From Candolleomyces eurysporus (lineage: Eukaryota > Basidiomycota > Agaricomycetes > Agaricales > Psathyrellaceae), in contig JANBPK010001499.1 in NCBI GenBank assembly GCA_027579435.1, positions 1 to 56,825 of the forward strand: a DNA stretch of 56,825 bases, in the 5' to 3' direction. Below are positions 45,689-56,807 of the stretch, in pieces. A model generated the notes under the pieces. It was not told where the DNA came from. It did not search any database and saw nothing but the letters and a program-made list of their open reading frames with translations. Within the stretch, counting starts at the first letter, position 1; each line of letters starts with the position of its first letter. Both the position numbers and the translations under genes were made by a program.

Positions 45689-46509
45689 ATGTCAAGTCTT
45701 CCCAATCCACTGGACCTCAGGCGACGCTCTGATCCTGCGCCTTCCTCGGGGAGCTGTTACGACGAAGAAGGCCACCCGGAACGCCGCCACGCCTTCTTGG
45801 AGGATCCATCCGCTGAGCTCTATAGGCGTGTAGAGCTTCTAGAAAGGACGATCCAGAGGATGAAGCAAGACGAATCAGACAGTCCACTGGTACGGAAAGG
45901 CTCCAGTTCATCGTCTGTTGCAGACGCGGATGAAGCAACACTTTTTCCAGAACGATAGGCTTCACAATATCTCAACTCAGCTCCAGCAAGTTCATGCGAA
46001 GCTCGATCAGCTGTTGCTCGTCCGCCATCCACACGATACGACTCCTACAAACATCTATTATCGCCCCAAAATTAACTACCATGACTCAATGAATAACGTT
46101 CGCGTACGGGAGAATAATGTGGACTCACGCAACAACCATTCAATACGGGCGCGCCATAGGGAATCGTCGACCTCGTACCACACTCCCCGCTATGGCCCTG
46201 CGGAAGGCTCGCCAGGGGAGGGCAATACAGGGACAAAAGTGGCTCCAGAAAATCTAGGTCAAGCATACTTTCGTGAGTCGATCATTATCCCATGAATGTT
46301 TTTGCTGATTCCTTGTTACCCTTTCAGCACCGTTCGCATCAACCACTACCCCGGAGAGTCCAGGATTGCATATGGACTCGCATTCTCCCAGATCGGGGGA
46401 AGTGGGCTCAACTGCGAGCAGCGATTCCGTCCCAGGAACTGCTACCGCAAACGAAACGTCTAGAAGCACCTTTCTCGGGCGACTGCTAAGGTTCATGATT
46501 TGCCTATGA
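45689..46509 (+). CDS. orphan coiled-coil-like protein, family copy B
   Basis: Exons 45689-45889, 45951-46272 and 46328-46509 total 705 bases with no internal stop, giving 234 aa; an upstream in-frame ATG at 45596 could add 31 residues. Intron 1 is 61 nt, the same length and nearly the same sequence as in copy C. Family blocks present: EDPSAELYRRVELLERTIQR, NISTQLQQVHAKLDQLLL, then YRPKINYHDSMNNVRVRENN and the end GRLLRFMICL. The open frame contrasts with the broken RPB11 next to it. Confidence 0.5.
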
Positions 46510-46579
46510 ATGTAGAATTATTTTTTTTCACTGGGTTTCGGAATATCTCCATGTTTCTATTATCTGTCGGGCACATGTA

Positions 46580-46740
46580 TACAAATGTATTACAAGAGGG
46601 TAAGAGATATTCAATTCCTTACGAACATGGCAAGAACACCTGCGCGGAGTCTCTGCCCTCGGACTGTGTATAGTCTCCGAAGCGTTCACAGACGCTCAGC
46701 CGACTTTCTGACCGCAAAGAGGGTCGAAACACGTTAACTT
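46580..46740 (-). repeat. element S, copy 2 (partial, inverted)
   Basis: The reverse complement matches 44110-44270, with 'agaaagtcggctgagcgtct' shared exactly. Together the two copies form an inverted pair enclosing unit B. Confidence 0.75.
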
Positions 46741-47119
46741 GACATCAAAGAGAAAGCAGCCGGCCTGAACAATTGGGCTCGATACTCATGTCTCTGGGAT
46801 GTATCGAGCCGGGTTGCAATCACCACCACCGCTCCTCGGAACAGTGACACCGTATCAGCAGGTAACTTGGCTGCTGGACTGCTCAGCGTTCTGCCAGGAT
46901 AATGATATAGATGTTGATGAATAGGAGGGCTGTATCATTCACTCGCTGTAGACTACCATGGCCATACACAGTGATCAGTTGTGAGATAACAGTGAGCCCA
47001 TAAAATCTGCACTCTCATTGCGATTGTAAGGGAACTTAGTAGGCAAACACCTGAGGAGCGAATGGCGGAGGCTCGGAGTGGAGGATTATTGTTTGTGTGT
47101 GTGATTTCCCTTCAGAGCA
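46741..47119. other. unique spacer between units B and C
   Basis: About 380 bp with no match elsewhere in the window that I could see. It contains a 10-bp perfect inverted repeat at 46776-46785 / 46801-46810 with a 15-nt loop. No gene is supported. Confidence 0.5.
46776..46810. repeat. perfect 10-bp hairpin
   Basis: Arms ggctcgatac and gtatcgagcc are perfect reverse complements around a 15-nt loop. It sits in the unique spacer between duplication units; it could form a DNA or RNA hairpin, or be a binding palindrome. Confidence 0.6.
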
Positions 47120-47434
47120 AGCGAATTTGTCTCCTACAGGCAAATAGATGCAAACAATGAAGGCCTTGGTTTGACGACGACCAACGGTAAGTGTTGCTCT
47201 TTCTTTGCCCTTGACATGATGGTATATATTCATTGTCGATGAAAATAACTTCGATGACCGCACTTTCTTTGCTAAGCTTTCCTTCACATTCGCTGACGTC
47301 TTTCGACAGGTTCAGCTTTGCCAGATTGTATGTTAGTCAAGGTTTTAGTAATCCCCCTTGTACCGAACGTGTACTATAAACATTCAATCCATCCTGTTTT
47401 CCCTACGATCTCCTAGCAAAACTGACTGGACATG

Positions 47435-47954
47435 CGAATATGAACTGTTCGTCCTCGAAGATGGCGAGAAACCGTGCATGAGCATTCCTTTTTCTTCCAA
47501 TTCGCGTTGAGCACATGATCGTTGGTCTTTAGAGTCGAAGTCACGGAGGACAGCAAGATCCCCAACGCAACGACAATGAAGATCGGAAAGCAGGATCATA
47601 CTCTGGGCAACATGCTACGAGCGTGTGTCATCATCATCCTTCCTCTTAACCTCAGAACCTCATATGAGCATTCGCTACTACCTACAGCCAATTCCTCGCT
47701 ACCCCCCACATCCTCTTTGCCGGCTACACCCTCTGCACCCTGACTTTCAGATCAAAATCCGGACCGATGCACCATCATGCATCACCCCACAAGGCGCGCT
47801 CGAACAAGCCGCCTCAAACTCATTAGGACCATGTCTGACCTGGAAGCTAAATTCTGAAGAGTGCATGTTCAAGGGTAGCGAAGCGGACGGCACAAGTGCT
47901 GCTGACGATCCCTACGGTACCAGGACTGGGTAAAGAGATTACACGGACTTCTGA
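47435..47954 (+). pseudogene. RPB11 pseudogene, unit C
   Basis: Aligns with RPB11 from the YELFVLEDGEKP codons on, but the segment with the start ATG is deleted. Introns 1 and 2 are still recognisable. Exon 3 lacks the KVPH codons, carries an extra insertion in the TDGTIT region and a 1-bp deletion in the ASKLIG codons, so the frame is lost. It keeps more of exon 3 than unit B. Confidence 0.88.
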
Positions 47955-49074
47955 CACAGTTGCAGTCCTTTGCGTGCGGGATGTCTGTCAGCATTCTATC
48001 TGCAGTATGTGTATGTTCTATCTTGTGTTTCTAATACCATGCTAGCATTGCTGAACGTGCAATGAGCCCGAATGGCCTGCTGGAAATGCCTTCGCGGTCG
48101 GCCTCCTCGAAGAAGTTCAGGAAAAGCTGGCCGTCGCTCTTTGAGGCCTCTGTTGGGTATAAGCGTTGCAACCAACCGGAACGGGACAACAGCCAGGCGC
48201 TTTTGTCGTTATGCTACCTCGGCCAGCCATGAAGGGGTGCGACTCTTCGCGATACCAGCCGCAGAGGACCTCAAATAGAACGATTATCATGTGCGCAAGA
48301 TCCCAGCTGCCATGAGGCAAGGGATCAGAGTATCAATAGACGGTGGCGTTTATTTGAAGTGAGTGAGTGCTCCGCCATTTCAACACATCCAGCGAGACCA
48401 ACATGGGAGGTCCCCCAGTCCCCCTTTTGTCAGACACTGTCCCTCCGCGACTTGGCTTCCGTTGTCCTTACTGACGACGACTCGGAGCAAGCAGCAGAGA
48501 TGGAGACATCAGTGATCCATTGGATCATCAGTTCTCGATAAGTACTGCCTCCACTCAAGACTCAAGACAGGCAAGTGTACAGAGACCTGGCGGGCTAAGA
48601 TCACCGTATCCTCGTCTTTTTCACCACCTACCTTGTCCGCTACTTGGCAGATGGACGATTGTCACCCATAATCCATCCCAGTCGACCTGCGTTACGCGTC
48701 ACATGCATGATTCGGAGCGACACTTAACATTCTTTTTGGCCCCTAGGCTGTGTATCACCACAAGCAAGCGTCCGGGCACGAGGCACGTCTTTCTGTGACG
48801 TCCCCGACACCGGTGGGACGTCCTTCTGGGAGGTCCTTCGCGGACCGGCGGCATCTTTATGCAAACCCTATGCTGACCGGGAACCAATATTAAATGCGCC
48901 TGTCACTGTCGTGATACTGTCCATCAAGCAAGGCGCTTCCCCTTGTGAGATGGGAAGCATGCACTTCGGGGAACCCACATATAAGGGAGTGGCGAGCTAT
49001 GTATCCCATACCACCCTCCCCAAGTTGCTAGTCCCACGGAAATCTATCCGACAAGCCCCGCTATAGTTCGGCCC

Positions 49075-49952
49075 ATGGAACGGCACGACTCAGACCATAT
49101 GAAGCAGGATCATGTCCAGCCGTTGGGGAGATCCCTGAAGGGCGCTTCGAGTCTCCTCGACACCCCGGACTTCGTACGACACTCTAATCCGATGCCTCCT
49201 TCGGGGAGCCGTAGCGGTGAGGCAGTTCACCTGGAACACTTCCCCGCATTCTCGGAGGACCCTTCCGCAGAGCTGTACAGGCGCGTGGAGCATCTGGAAA
49301 GGATGATGGAGGGGATGGAGCAAGACGATTCAGACAGCTCACTGGTACGGAAAGGCTCAACTTCATCGTCTGTTGTGGACATGGATGAAGTGACATTTTT
49401 TCCAGAACGAGACGCTTCAAAATATCTCAACTCAGCTCCAGCAAGTTGATGCGAAGCTCGATCAGCTATTGCTGGCCCGCCATCCACACAACGCGGCTCC
49501 TACAAATATCTATTATCGCCCCAAAATTAGTTACCATGACTCAATGAACAATGTTCGCGTACGGGAGAATAATGTGGACTCACGCAACAACCATTCAATA
49601 CGGACGTGCCATGGGGGATCGTCGACCTCGTACCACACTCACTGTTATGGCCCTGCGGAAGCGCCACCAGGTGAGGAGTATACAGAGGAACAGGTGACTG
49701 CAGACACTCTAGGTCTAGCATACTCTCATCGTACCATGACTATTTCTATTGATTCCTCATTACCCTTTAGCACCTGTCGCATTAAGTCGAACCCCGGGAA
49801 GCCCAGGATTGCATCCAGACTTGCGTTCTCCCAAACCCGGGAGTGCAGGTTCAACCGCGAGCAGCAATTCCGTCCCAGGGATCTCTACTCCAGATGAAAC
49901 GTCGAGAATCACTGTTCTCAGGCGATTGTTGAGGCTCATCGCTTGCCTGTGA
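49075..49952 (+). CDS. orphan coiled-coil-like protein, family copy C
   Basis: The cleanest family member. Exons 49075-49344, 49406-49730 and 49771-49952 total 777 bases, 258 aa, with introns of 61 and 40 nt. It starts MERHDSDHMKQDHVQPLG and contains EDPSAELYRRVEHLERMMEG, a helix-forming block NISTQLQQVDAKLDQLLL, then YRPKISYHDSMNNVRVRENN, a Ser/His-rich segment, a Ser/Pro/Thr-rich stretch and a basic-hydrophobic end (RRLLRLIACL). No known domain, signal peptide or clear membrane span. A terminal Cys-Leu shared by all three copies is notable, but its meaning is unknown. Confidence 0.55.
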
Positions 49953-50029
49953 ATGCGGAATTCCTTTCATTGTGTTTCAGGATACCTGTACATTTCCATT
50001 ATCTGTAGAGCCCATGTCTATACTTTAAT

Positions 50030-50715
50030 GTGTAACAAAAGGCCCGTAAGAGATATTTAATTCCTTACAAATACGGCAAGAACACCTGCACGGTGTCTCC
50101 GACCTGGGATCTGGAGGGCTGCGTCCAGTGCCCAAAGCGTTTACAGACGCTCGACCGACTTTCCGGGAACAAGAAAAAGCCGATCCAGAGGATGGTCGAG
50201 ACACGGTCATGCAAACACACTTGACTGCAAGGCGCGTCGCTTGGTCAATACCACCAGAATGTACTCACCCAACTTGCACCGTCGTCCGTTTTACGGCAAG
50301 GAGTGAAAGAGCTAGAAACGAAAGCTCATGAACAAAAATCTGAATGGTTTTTGACCTGTTGCATTGAATAGTCAAGGAGTCTTGATACATATTGTGATTA
50401 AATTCTGCTGTCTGGCTTTTGGGTGAAGCCCATAAGCTCGACATCGAAAGCGCGAGGACAGTTGGTGGGGATATAGTTCCGGGCTTACGTTCACCTGTAG
50501 CCATCCTAAGTTGCATTTCAGAAAGCGAACAAAGCCACGGGAGTGTTCGCGCGTTGTATCTTTGCGGGGCGGGGATGGTGAACAGTTTTGTTGATATACC
50601 CTGGATACCTTCGTCTCATCTGTGAGCTACCTGGCTAACACTGACGACATCACAGGTAGTGATCTTTTCTGGGTGAGCGAACTTTCGAGGACAAACAAGT
50701 CAAAGGTCCGCGGTC
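50030..50715 (-). repeat. element S, copy 3 (inverted)
   Basis: Reverse complement of about 43590-44270 over nearly its whole length. On its minus strand there is a frame reading IFVHELSFLALSLLAVKRTT, matching LLAHELSFLILSLLAIGRTT in copy 1. The differences fall at all codon positions, so coding is not convincing. Confidence 0.7.
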
Positions 50716-53700
50716 ATGGCTGGTTGTTGAGTTGCTGTTGAGTCACCATAGGTAGTACACGCCGACGCTTCAGCGAATTATTTGGGGGGNAGAGGAGGTG
50801 TCCGGATACTCTCTGGCTGAGTATTATATTTTCCGACGGCGCGGGTAGCGAAGGGCGGCAAGAAGGCGGGCGGCACCCCAGCTTCTGATCTACCGTACCT
50901 AGTTACGATAGCGGCACAAAGGTGGCCCAACTTTTTCATCGAATACTTCACGATTGCCAATCTGCCCGAATCTGCCATGGGTAAAAAAGCCTTCTATGGC
51001 CTATAAACCAGACTGCTCTACTATCTGTTTGGCCTGGACGGCCGTTCGACACTGGACCTCACGTTGACGCCTCTCGAGACGGTGTCATTGGTATGTTCAC
51101 AGTAGAACTTAAAAGCACTCTGTATTCGTTCTCTGAGCTGTCAAATGCCCGTCTGCCTTGAAGTAGACGGCATGCGAAAATAGGTTGATGATCGAGGCAG
51201 CTAATTAACTGTCTCTCTGCCATCAGCGCCTCCGGTGCACAAGTTTGCTCCTACGAGTACAACATAGCTACCGATGCCGTGGTCCCAGCCGCCATACGTG
51301 CCGACCCAGTCTAAATTTTCCTTAGCGACCTTGTTCCGGCCGAGAGATGGACCTATGACCTGCCAGATACAGACATGCCCCGCGTCCAAAAAGTCGTCAA
51401 GGATTTCAAGGATATCTATCCAACTGCGGTCCGAATGCGTATAGCTCACTCGAGCCTGTAACTCATTAGCCGGTTTCCCTTGCTTGTATTTTGCTTGTAG
51501 GCGGATATTCATCATTGTTTCGCGTTCTGTAATGCTATCTTCTGCTTCCTACAGCCTGGCTTGCTTCCAGTACTCAGTTTTCTCTCAGTCAAGAAGTGGC
51601 AGCAGTCACAGTGACCGCTGGATTGAGGACTCTCTGAACGAACTGGGCATGAGGACGCCTAGGGCAGTCAATTCAATATCCACAAACCGTGATATTGGCA
51701 AGATGGAATGGGAATATGTACTATATTCCGTATGTGCCCAGACTCCAAATTAAGCTCAACAGAAACGGATAGTAAGGGGAGTGGGACCCAAGTCAATTAA
51801 TTTGAGATTCTTGCTTCCACGACAGAACCTCTGGTCTTGTCCTGCCGTACTTCATTTCGGAACGTCACGGTTTGCTTCCTCGTCCCTAATTTATCGTTTT
51901 GAACATGTGTAGCACGTCGTTGTAACTTTCGGATGCGTCGGGAAGCCTGTGACTTCTTATATTCTTCCGCTGTGTAAGCATTATGTTACTCTCTGATAAT
52001 CCGAACAACTGTAGGTAGGTAGAGCGCCTTGACTGTACAATGATTATTAATCCAACTTCGGGATTTGAGTTCCAGTGCGCCAAGCGAGAATGTACTGAGT
52101 CAGGAGAGAGAAATAGTATCACAAAGATGTCGGCGAGCCCAAAGTTCTTATTCCCGTAAAGACACGTTATTCACCTCACGGACGTCGACCTGCCGTGGTT
52201 CGCCACAGATCGTCGGGCGCGGCACCGACACGCGGCGACAGCTGCCGCCATGCAGGCGGGTGGCGCCGAGCGCCGTGGCGGCTGATGCATGATGTCACCC
52301 GTAGCCGATCGCTTGCCGGTTTAGGAACCCACCGGGCGCCCACACTCCCCCGACCCATCCTTGGCTCGGACCATTATAACGAAGGTTTTGTGGTTGTAAA
52401 TGAAGGTCGTTGAAATTATTACATGTATTGGAATTCATGGATGGCGTCATTAGACTGAAAATTATTCCTGTGACTCATTAATGGCTCAATTTGCTTTGTG
52501 GTGACTGTGACACTGCGCCCATATAATGAGCTTTGCTATGATTTCTCATTTCATGGCAATTGCTCATGCCATCAATGATATAGATGAAATATGAGGTCAG
52601 TGACCTTACATCTAACTGCTGGAGATATAGTATCGTCAGATAGTCCAACCGTCGGATCGTCATAGCAATGTTTGCTGGGCATTGCACATGAATGTTATTT
52701 CCCTTTGATGACTCCCGAAGTGCCATCGAAGTTACTGCGTTTCGGGAGTCATAGTAGTATATATCGCAAAGGCAGTGACTTTATACTCCCAAGCCATCGT
52801 CGGGAAGACCGTGCCCTTGTTGAATCCGTGGTGAACGGTCGGAAAATTTATTGCTCTTACGACGTCCTCAGTATTACTGGCAGCATTACCCTGGGTGATT
52901 GGTCTACCGTATTTCCGTAGAGTCAAGTGTCAAACGGCGATAAATTCTACTATGCGGATGTTCTCTTTGCTCCTATTCCGCTGTGGACACTCGAATCCTG
53001 AATTAAGGTTTACCAACAGCAGACGGAGATAGTATCCCAGCACGTGTGGTAAACCTCATCCACGACGCGTGTATGAATTCGGTCGGTTACACAGCCTTCA
53101 TCGACCTCACTACACCGACATTAGCTCTACTACCACTCAACGACTCTAGAGACTCTAGCTCACAAGCCTGGATTGAGCGCCGTCGCTAAAGTGAATTTAT
53201 GGGGCCGGCCGGGGCCGCCCCCGATACATCTAGTATCATGATCATCTATCTCTCTCTGGACCCATATACATCCGATTTGTGATTCGTGACGATATACCCC
53301 GTCCCCACCCATTCCCCCGTTCATAAACACTTATCGAGAAACCTATCATCGGTATCAGAGTAGTCTCATAGGCTCTTCGCCCGTCTCGTCTGATCACAAG
53401 AGTGACAGAACCACCTAAACTGACCTGGCACGCAATACATTCGAAGACGCCGTTCTCCGTAGCACACCTATCAAGAGCACTGCAATGAGACAAATTCTTC
53501 TCCAAGATTAAGCTTAACAAGGACAGCCTGTTGGGTTCTACTAGCCCGATAAGGACCCGTTTTTACCCATGCTCTCTGATCATGTGGTACACGACAGGAT
53601 AGAAAATAGCAAAAGGTAGACTAGACTACCCTGATGGACCCTAATCCGTACCATACAGTGGGGTAGTACTGCAGGCTGGGGGGGGGACCCTTGGATTCTG

Positions 53701-56420
53701 AGACGATCTCTTCTACGGGCGTTTTTGGGGGCACGACTCAGCCGTGCGGCGCCATTGTCGGAGTCATACTACACTCTATGTACCCACACCACTGGTCGTC
53801 TAGAACGAGTATGGTAATGGGGCAGCCAGGTAAGTATATGTTTTCATACATACACGCCCACCCGGCTGAACGATCGAAGGCTGGCCCCAGTGTTTCCGGC
53901 GGAGGTTATAGACAACGTGGCTCGGAAATTTCAATTAATAGGTGAACGAGGGAGGGTCTGTACTGCACAGGTGAACGGTGTCTCCCGCTTTAGGGTCTAA
54001 CACCACACTTCTGGCTATATTGAACATGGTCAGGAATGGTGGGGCGGCTCTTCGTGACTCAGGTGAAATGGAATGTTGGTAGCCGCTCCGGGCTTTGATA
54101 AGCGTTGACAGAGCGCAGTAACGGAGCAGCAGACAGCAGTGGCACTGGCACGTTGGGGGACTGTGCTTTCCGAGGAGCCACACGCAGCGTGACTTGCGTA
54201 ACAAGACAATCCGAAGGTCTGGTCATTTCACATCGAGTCTGGCGCCATTAATGTAAACTTTACACGTTCTCTTGACACGAGGACTACTTGCCGCGGGGAG
54301 GAAATTGGGGATGTTGTATGCAATGTTCGAGGAGTCTGCTACCTGATGGCCATCTCCGACTCCCTTGATCGATTGATCCTGGCTCTGGAACCTCACGTAC
54401 GAGGCTCTAGACGAAATAGATTTCGCGCAGTTAGGAGGGGACAGCAGGTATTTAATTGAAAGGCTCGAGTCCCATCGAGTTTCGGACCCTAAAAACCGAT
54501 TTGGGTCGGTCGCAAAGTTACACCTGTCTAGTTAAGCTCAGAGGCTTCGTGGCTAAGCGCTATCCTCGTGCACGTCGACTGAAAATGGACCTCATTTTTT
54601 TTCAACCGACCCTTGATATTCGACGGGCCCGGGATCATTGCCAACATTCAATATGAAGGACAGGCCGCATATCCTAGTACGTTATGACCGCTCGAAACGA
54701 GCGCCTATCTCCCTATTCAACACACGGCTATAAATTCTTTTGACTGAGATCACGAGCGGGGTTGAGGGGATTCTTGGGAAAACTTAATCTGGCAAGACGA
54801 AAGACATGATGGAGCTGGTTCCTGCGCTCGCGGCGGGACGCCTGAACCTACACGCAAGCATTCTTCCACTAACCGCCATATAATAGGGTGGTACTCCACT
54901 ATATTTGCCTCTGAGCTGCGATATGTATATCGTCTTTGAGACCCGATTCGCTGGATTTCAAAAACCGCTTGGAGATGCAAGCGAAGGAAAGAGCCGAAAC
55001 AAAAGGCGCCTTTATGTAACGCCACATCACAAGGGAACAACCAATGAAACGGTGCGCCTTCGTATTGGATCGGTCACGGTAAGCGGTGACTGACCCTCAG
55101 AAGAGTGGAATAGACCGAAACGATGTTTCTTCACCCGTCTCCTCTCCACAGAGAAATGGGGAGGCTGCAGGGTCGATTTTGGTTACCGCGGAATGGGCGG
55201 CGAGAATTTCGGCCAGAAATTAAAAAANCAGCAAGCTAATTCGGAGCATGGTAAGGACAAAGTGGTCCGATAGGAGGCATCAAAACCAGGCATTAAGCGA
55301 CCCTGCGGCTGCCGCATGCCTCGGCGGCCAGGCAAGCCCCACTGCTGCGACTTGGTCGAGAGAAGCGTCGATCCACTGGCAATTAGGAAGCATCTGTCAC
55401 CTTTGTGCGTGTGGTAGATTGAAGCGGCACTTCGCTACCAGACGATCAACCGTTTAGTCAGGGAGAGATGCGCCAACCTTCAGTTCCGAAGTACCGTTTA
55501 CACCTGGTACCGAGTGATCTCGTCACCCTGCCATAAATAACTCGTCCAAAATGTACACCGGGTTTCAATAGAGTAAGTACGCTGATTGTGACTTGGAATT
55601 CTGAAGTAACAATCATGATGGGGAATTGTATTCTGAGGGTGGTGAGAATGGAAGTCTACTCGTGCATATAGCTCATGCCCCAGCAATTGTTCGAGGACGA
55701 AGACGAGCCTTTGTCTTGGGGAGTACAATGAACGAGGTATAAAAAGGGACGCGGTGTCAAAATATACAATGAAAGCCACGAGAAGGGTGTGACAGTGATA
55801 AGTACCGAGTCGTCAGGTGAAGAGAGAGCCTTGAACTGCAAGTGGCCGTTCGATTCTCCGGTTTTTACTGCTTGGAGGCAGCGTGAGATAGATTTTACCT
55901 TCCAGGTACAGCGCCTCTCGTTTTGAATGAAAAGTGGGAGAAGGTATGGAAGGGGCGGGAAATTACGCCCAGAGGAGAGCTTCTGCAAACAAATGCCGTG
56001 AGTGATAGATACCGCCTGCTGTTCGCGGGGTTCCCCGGAAGCGCCGAAAGAATGCATTCGACTCATATGCGGGCCGGGGGAGTCAGAGGAGTGTCTCCGT
56101 CGCGAGCCAGCGGTGCCAGTGATTGGACAATGGGCACAGCAATGGCGGGCAGAGGCGGGGGAGGACAAGCCCGGCCGGGGAGAAGACGGTGGGTCCGGAA
56201 GGAGATAGATCTGGCGATTGGCGATTCGATTCGATTTGTATGGTTGAGGAAAAACTGGAAGGTTCCTGATTGCACGTGCTGCGCGAGTGCTGCTGTGGTG
56301 TTTGTTGATGAGTCCTCTTCTGCCGCTGCCGTAAAAGGCCAACAAGCCACAATTACTCCCTACCACGACCTTGCTCCACTGCGAGTCCCCACTTATATTC
56401 CCCTCCTCCACGACCGCCCC
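50716..56420. other. long gene-poor region
   Basis: About 5.7 kb with no gene I can support. It includes an N at 50790 next to a G run, a GC-rich island (about 52170-52370) between AT-rich flanks, a hairpin at 52708-52752, a GC-rich clamp near 53202 (gggccggccggggccg), an N at 55228 next to an A run and a TATAAAAAG near 55738 without a clear gene after it. A minus-strand frame at 51201-51515 is the most protein-like short frame but has no recognisable domain. Confidence 0.45.
52708..52752. repeat. perfect 12-bp inverted repeat, 21-nt spacer
   Basis: Arms atgactcccgaa (52708-52719) and ttcgggagtcat (52741-52752) are exact reverse complements. No open frame, terminator or mobile element around it explains the structure. 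Confidence 0.65.
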
Positions 56421-56807
56421 ATGGCCATCTCGCATCCCTATATTTCATCCATGCCCCCCCGGAAACGTGTTCGACGGACGGCCACAGCAGTCATGGCGGG
56501 CCACTTCGACCCCCTCCCCCCGCGAGACGTGTTGACGAGCCTGCTCAACGGCGTCGTGCCGTACAAAGCAGTGGAGATGGACGCAGAGGAGAAGAGGCAG
56601 AGGAAGAAGGAGCGGAAGGAGGCAAAGAGGGCTGCGAAGGCACTGGCAGCGGCGGCAGCAGGGAGTAGCAGCAGCGCGCCGCCAAACGGACTCGCCCCTA
56701 CCAACACCACGTCGACCGTGTCGGCAGCCACAACACGAATTACCATCAAGTCCTCCTTCTGGAAGTCGAAAGGCACGGTAGAGCCCAAGGCTCGCCCGAG
56801 ATTATGA
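56421..56807 (+). CDS. small basic Lys/Arg- and Ala-rich protein, unrecognised
   Basis: An open frame with two possible starts, 56421 (MAISHPYISSMPPRKR) and 56451 (MPPRKRVRRTATAV). The protein has a likely nuclear-localisation cluster PPRKRVRR, then DPLPPRDVLTSLLNGVVPYK, a strongly charged helix (EEKRQRKKERKEAKRAAKAL), an alanine/serine run and a Thr-rich end with FWKSKG. It lies downstream of a GC-rich stretch and close to the window edge, so it may splice onward beyond the visible stop at 56807. The same frame is open upstream to 55923, but that part looks like low-complexity leader. Confidence 0.45.
   Translation: MAISHPYISSMPPRKRVRRTATAVMAGHFDPLPPRDVLTSLLNGVVPYKAVEMDAEEKRQRKKERKEAKRAAKALAAAAAGSSSSAPPNGLAPTNTTSTVSAATTRITIKSSFWKSKGTVEPKARPRL

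Larger units (their letters stand above)
44270..46580 (+). repeat. segmental duplication unit B
   Basis: Second copy of the RPB11-orphan unit. It begins within the RPB11 leader, just inside the candidate 5' UTR intron, and ends after the orphan gene near the 'attatctgt.gggcacatgtat' sequence common to all three units. It is bounded on both sides by inverted S-element sequence. Confidence 0.8.
47120..50030 (+). repeat. segmental duplication unit C
   Basis: Third copy of the RPB11-orphan unit. It shares the upstream leader with unit A (cagatacaaacaatg / gatgcaaacaatg and the candidate 5' UTR intron), so it reaches further upstream than unit B. It is followed directly by inverted element S. Confidence 0.8.

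Noticed and set aside
44110..46740. Unit B plus its inverted S ends interpreted as a DNA transposon with terminal inverted repeats
   Set aside because: It carries no transposase and no visible target-site duplication; the S copies differ in length and also occur outside unit B.
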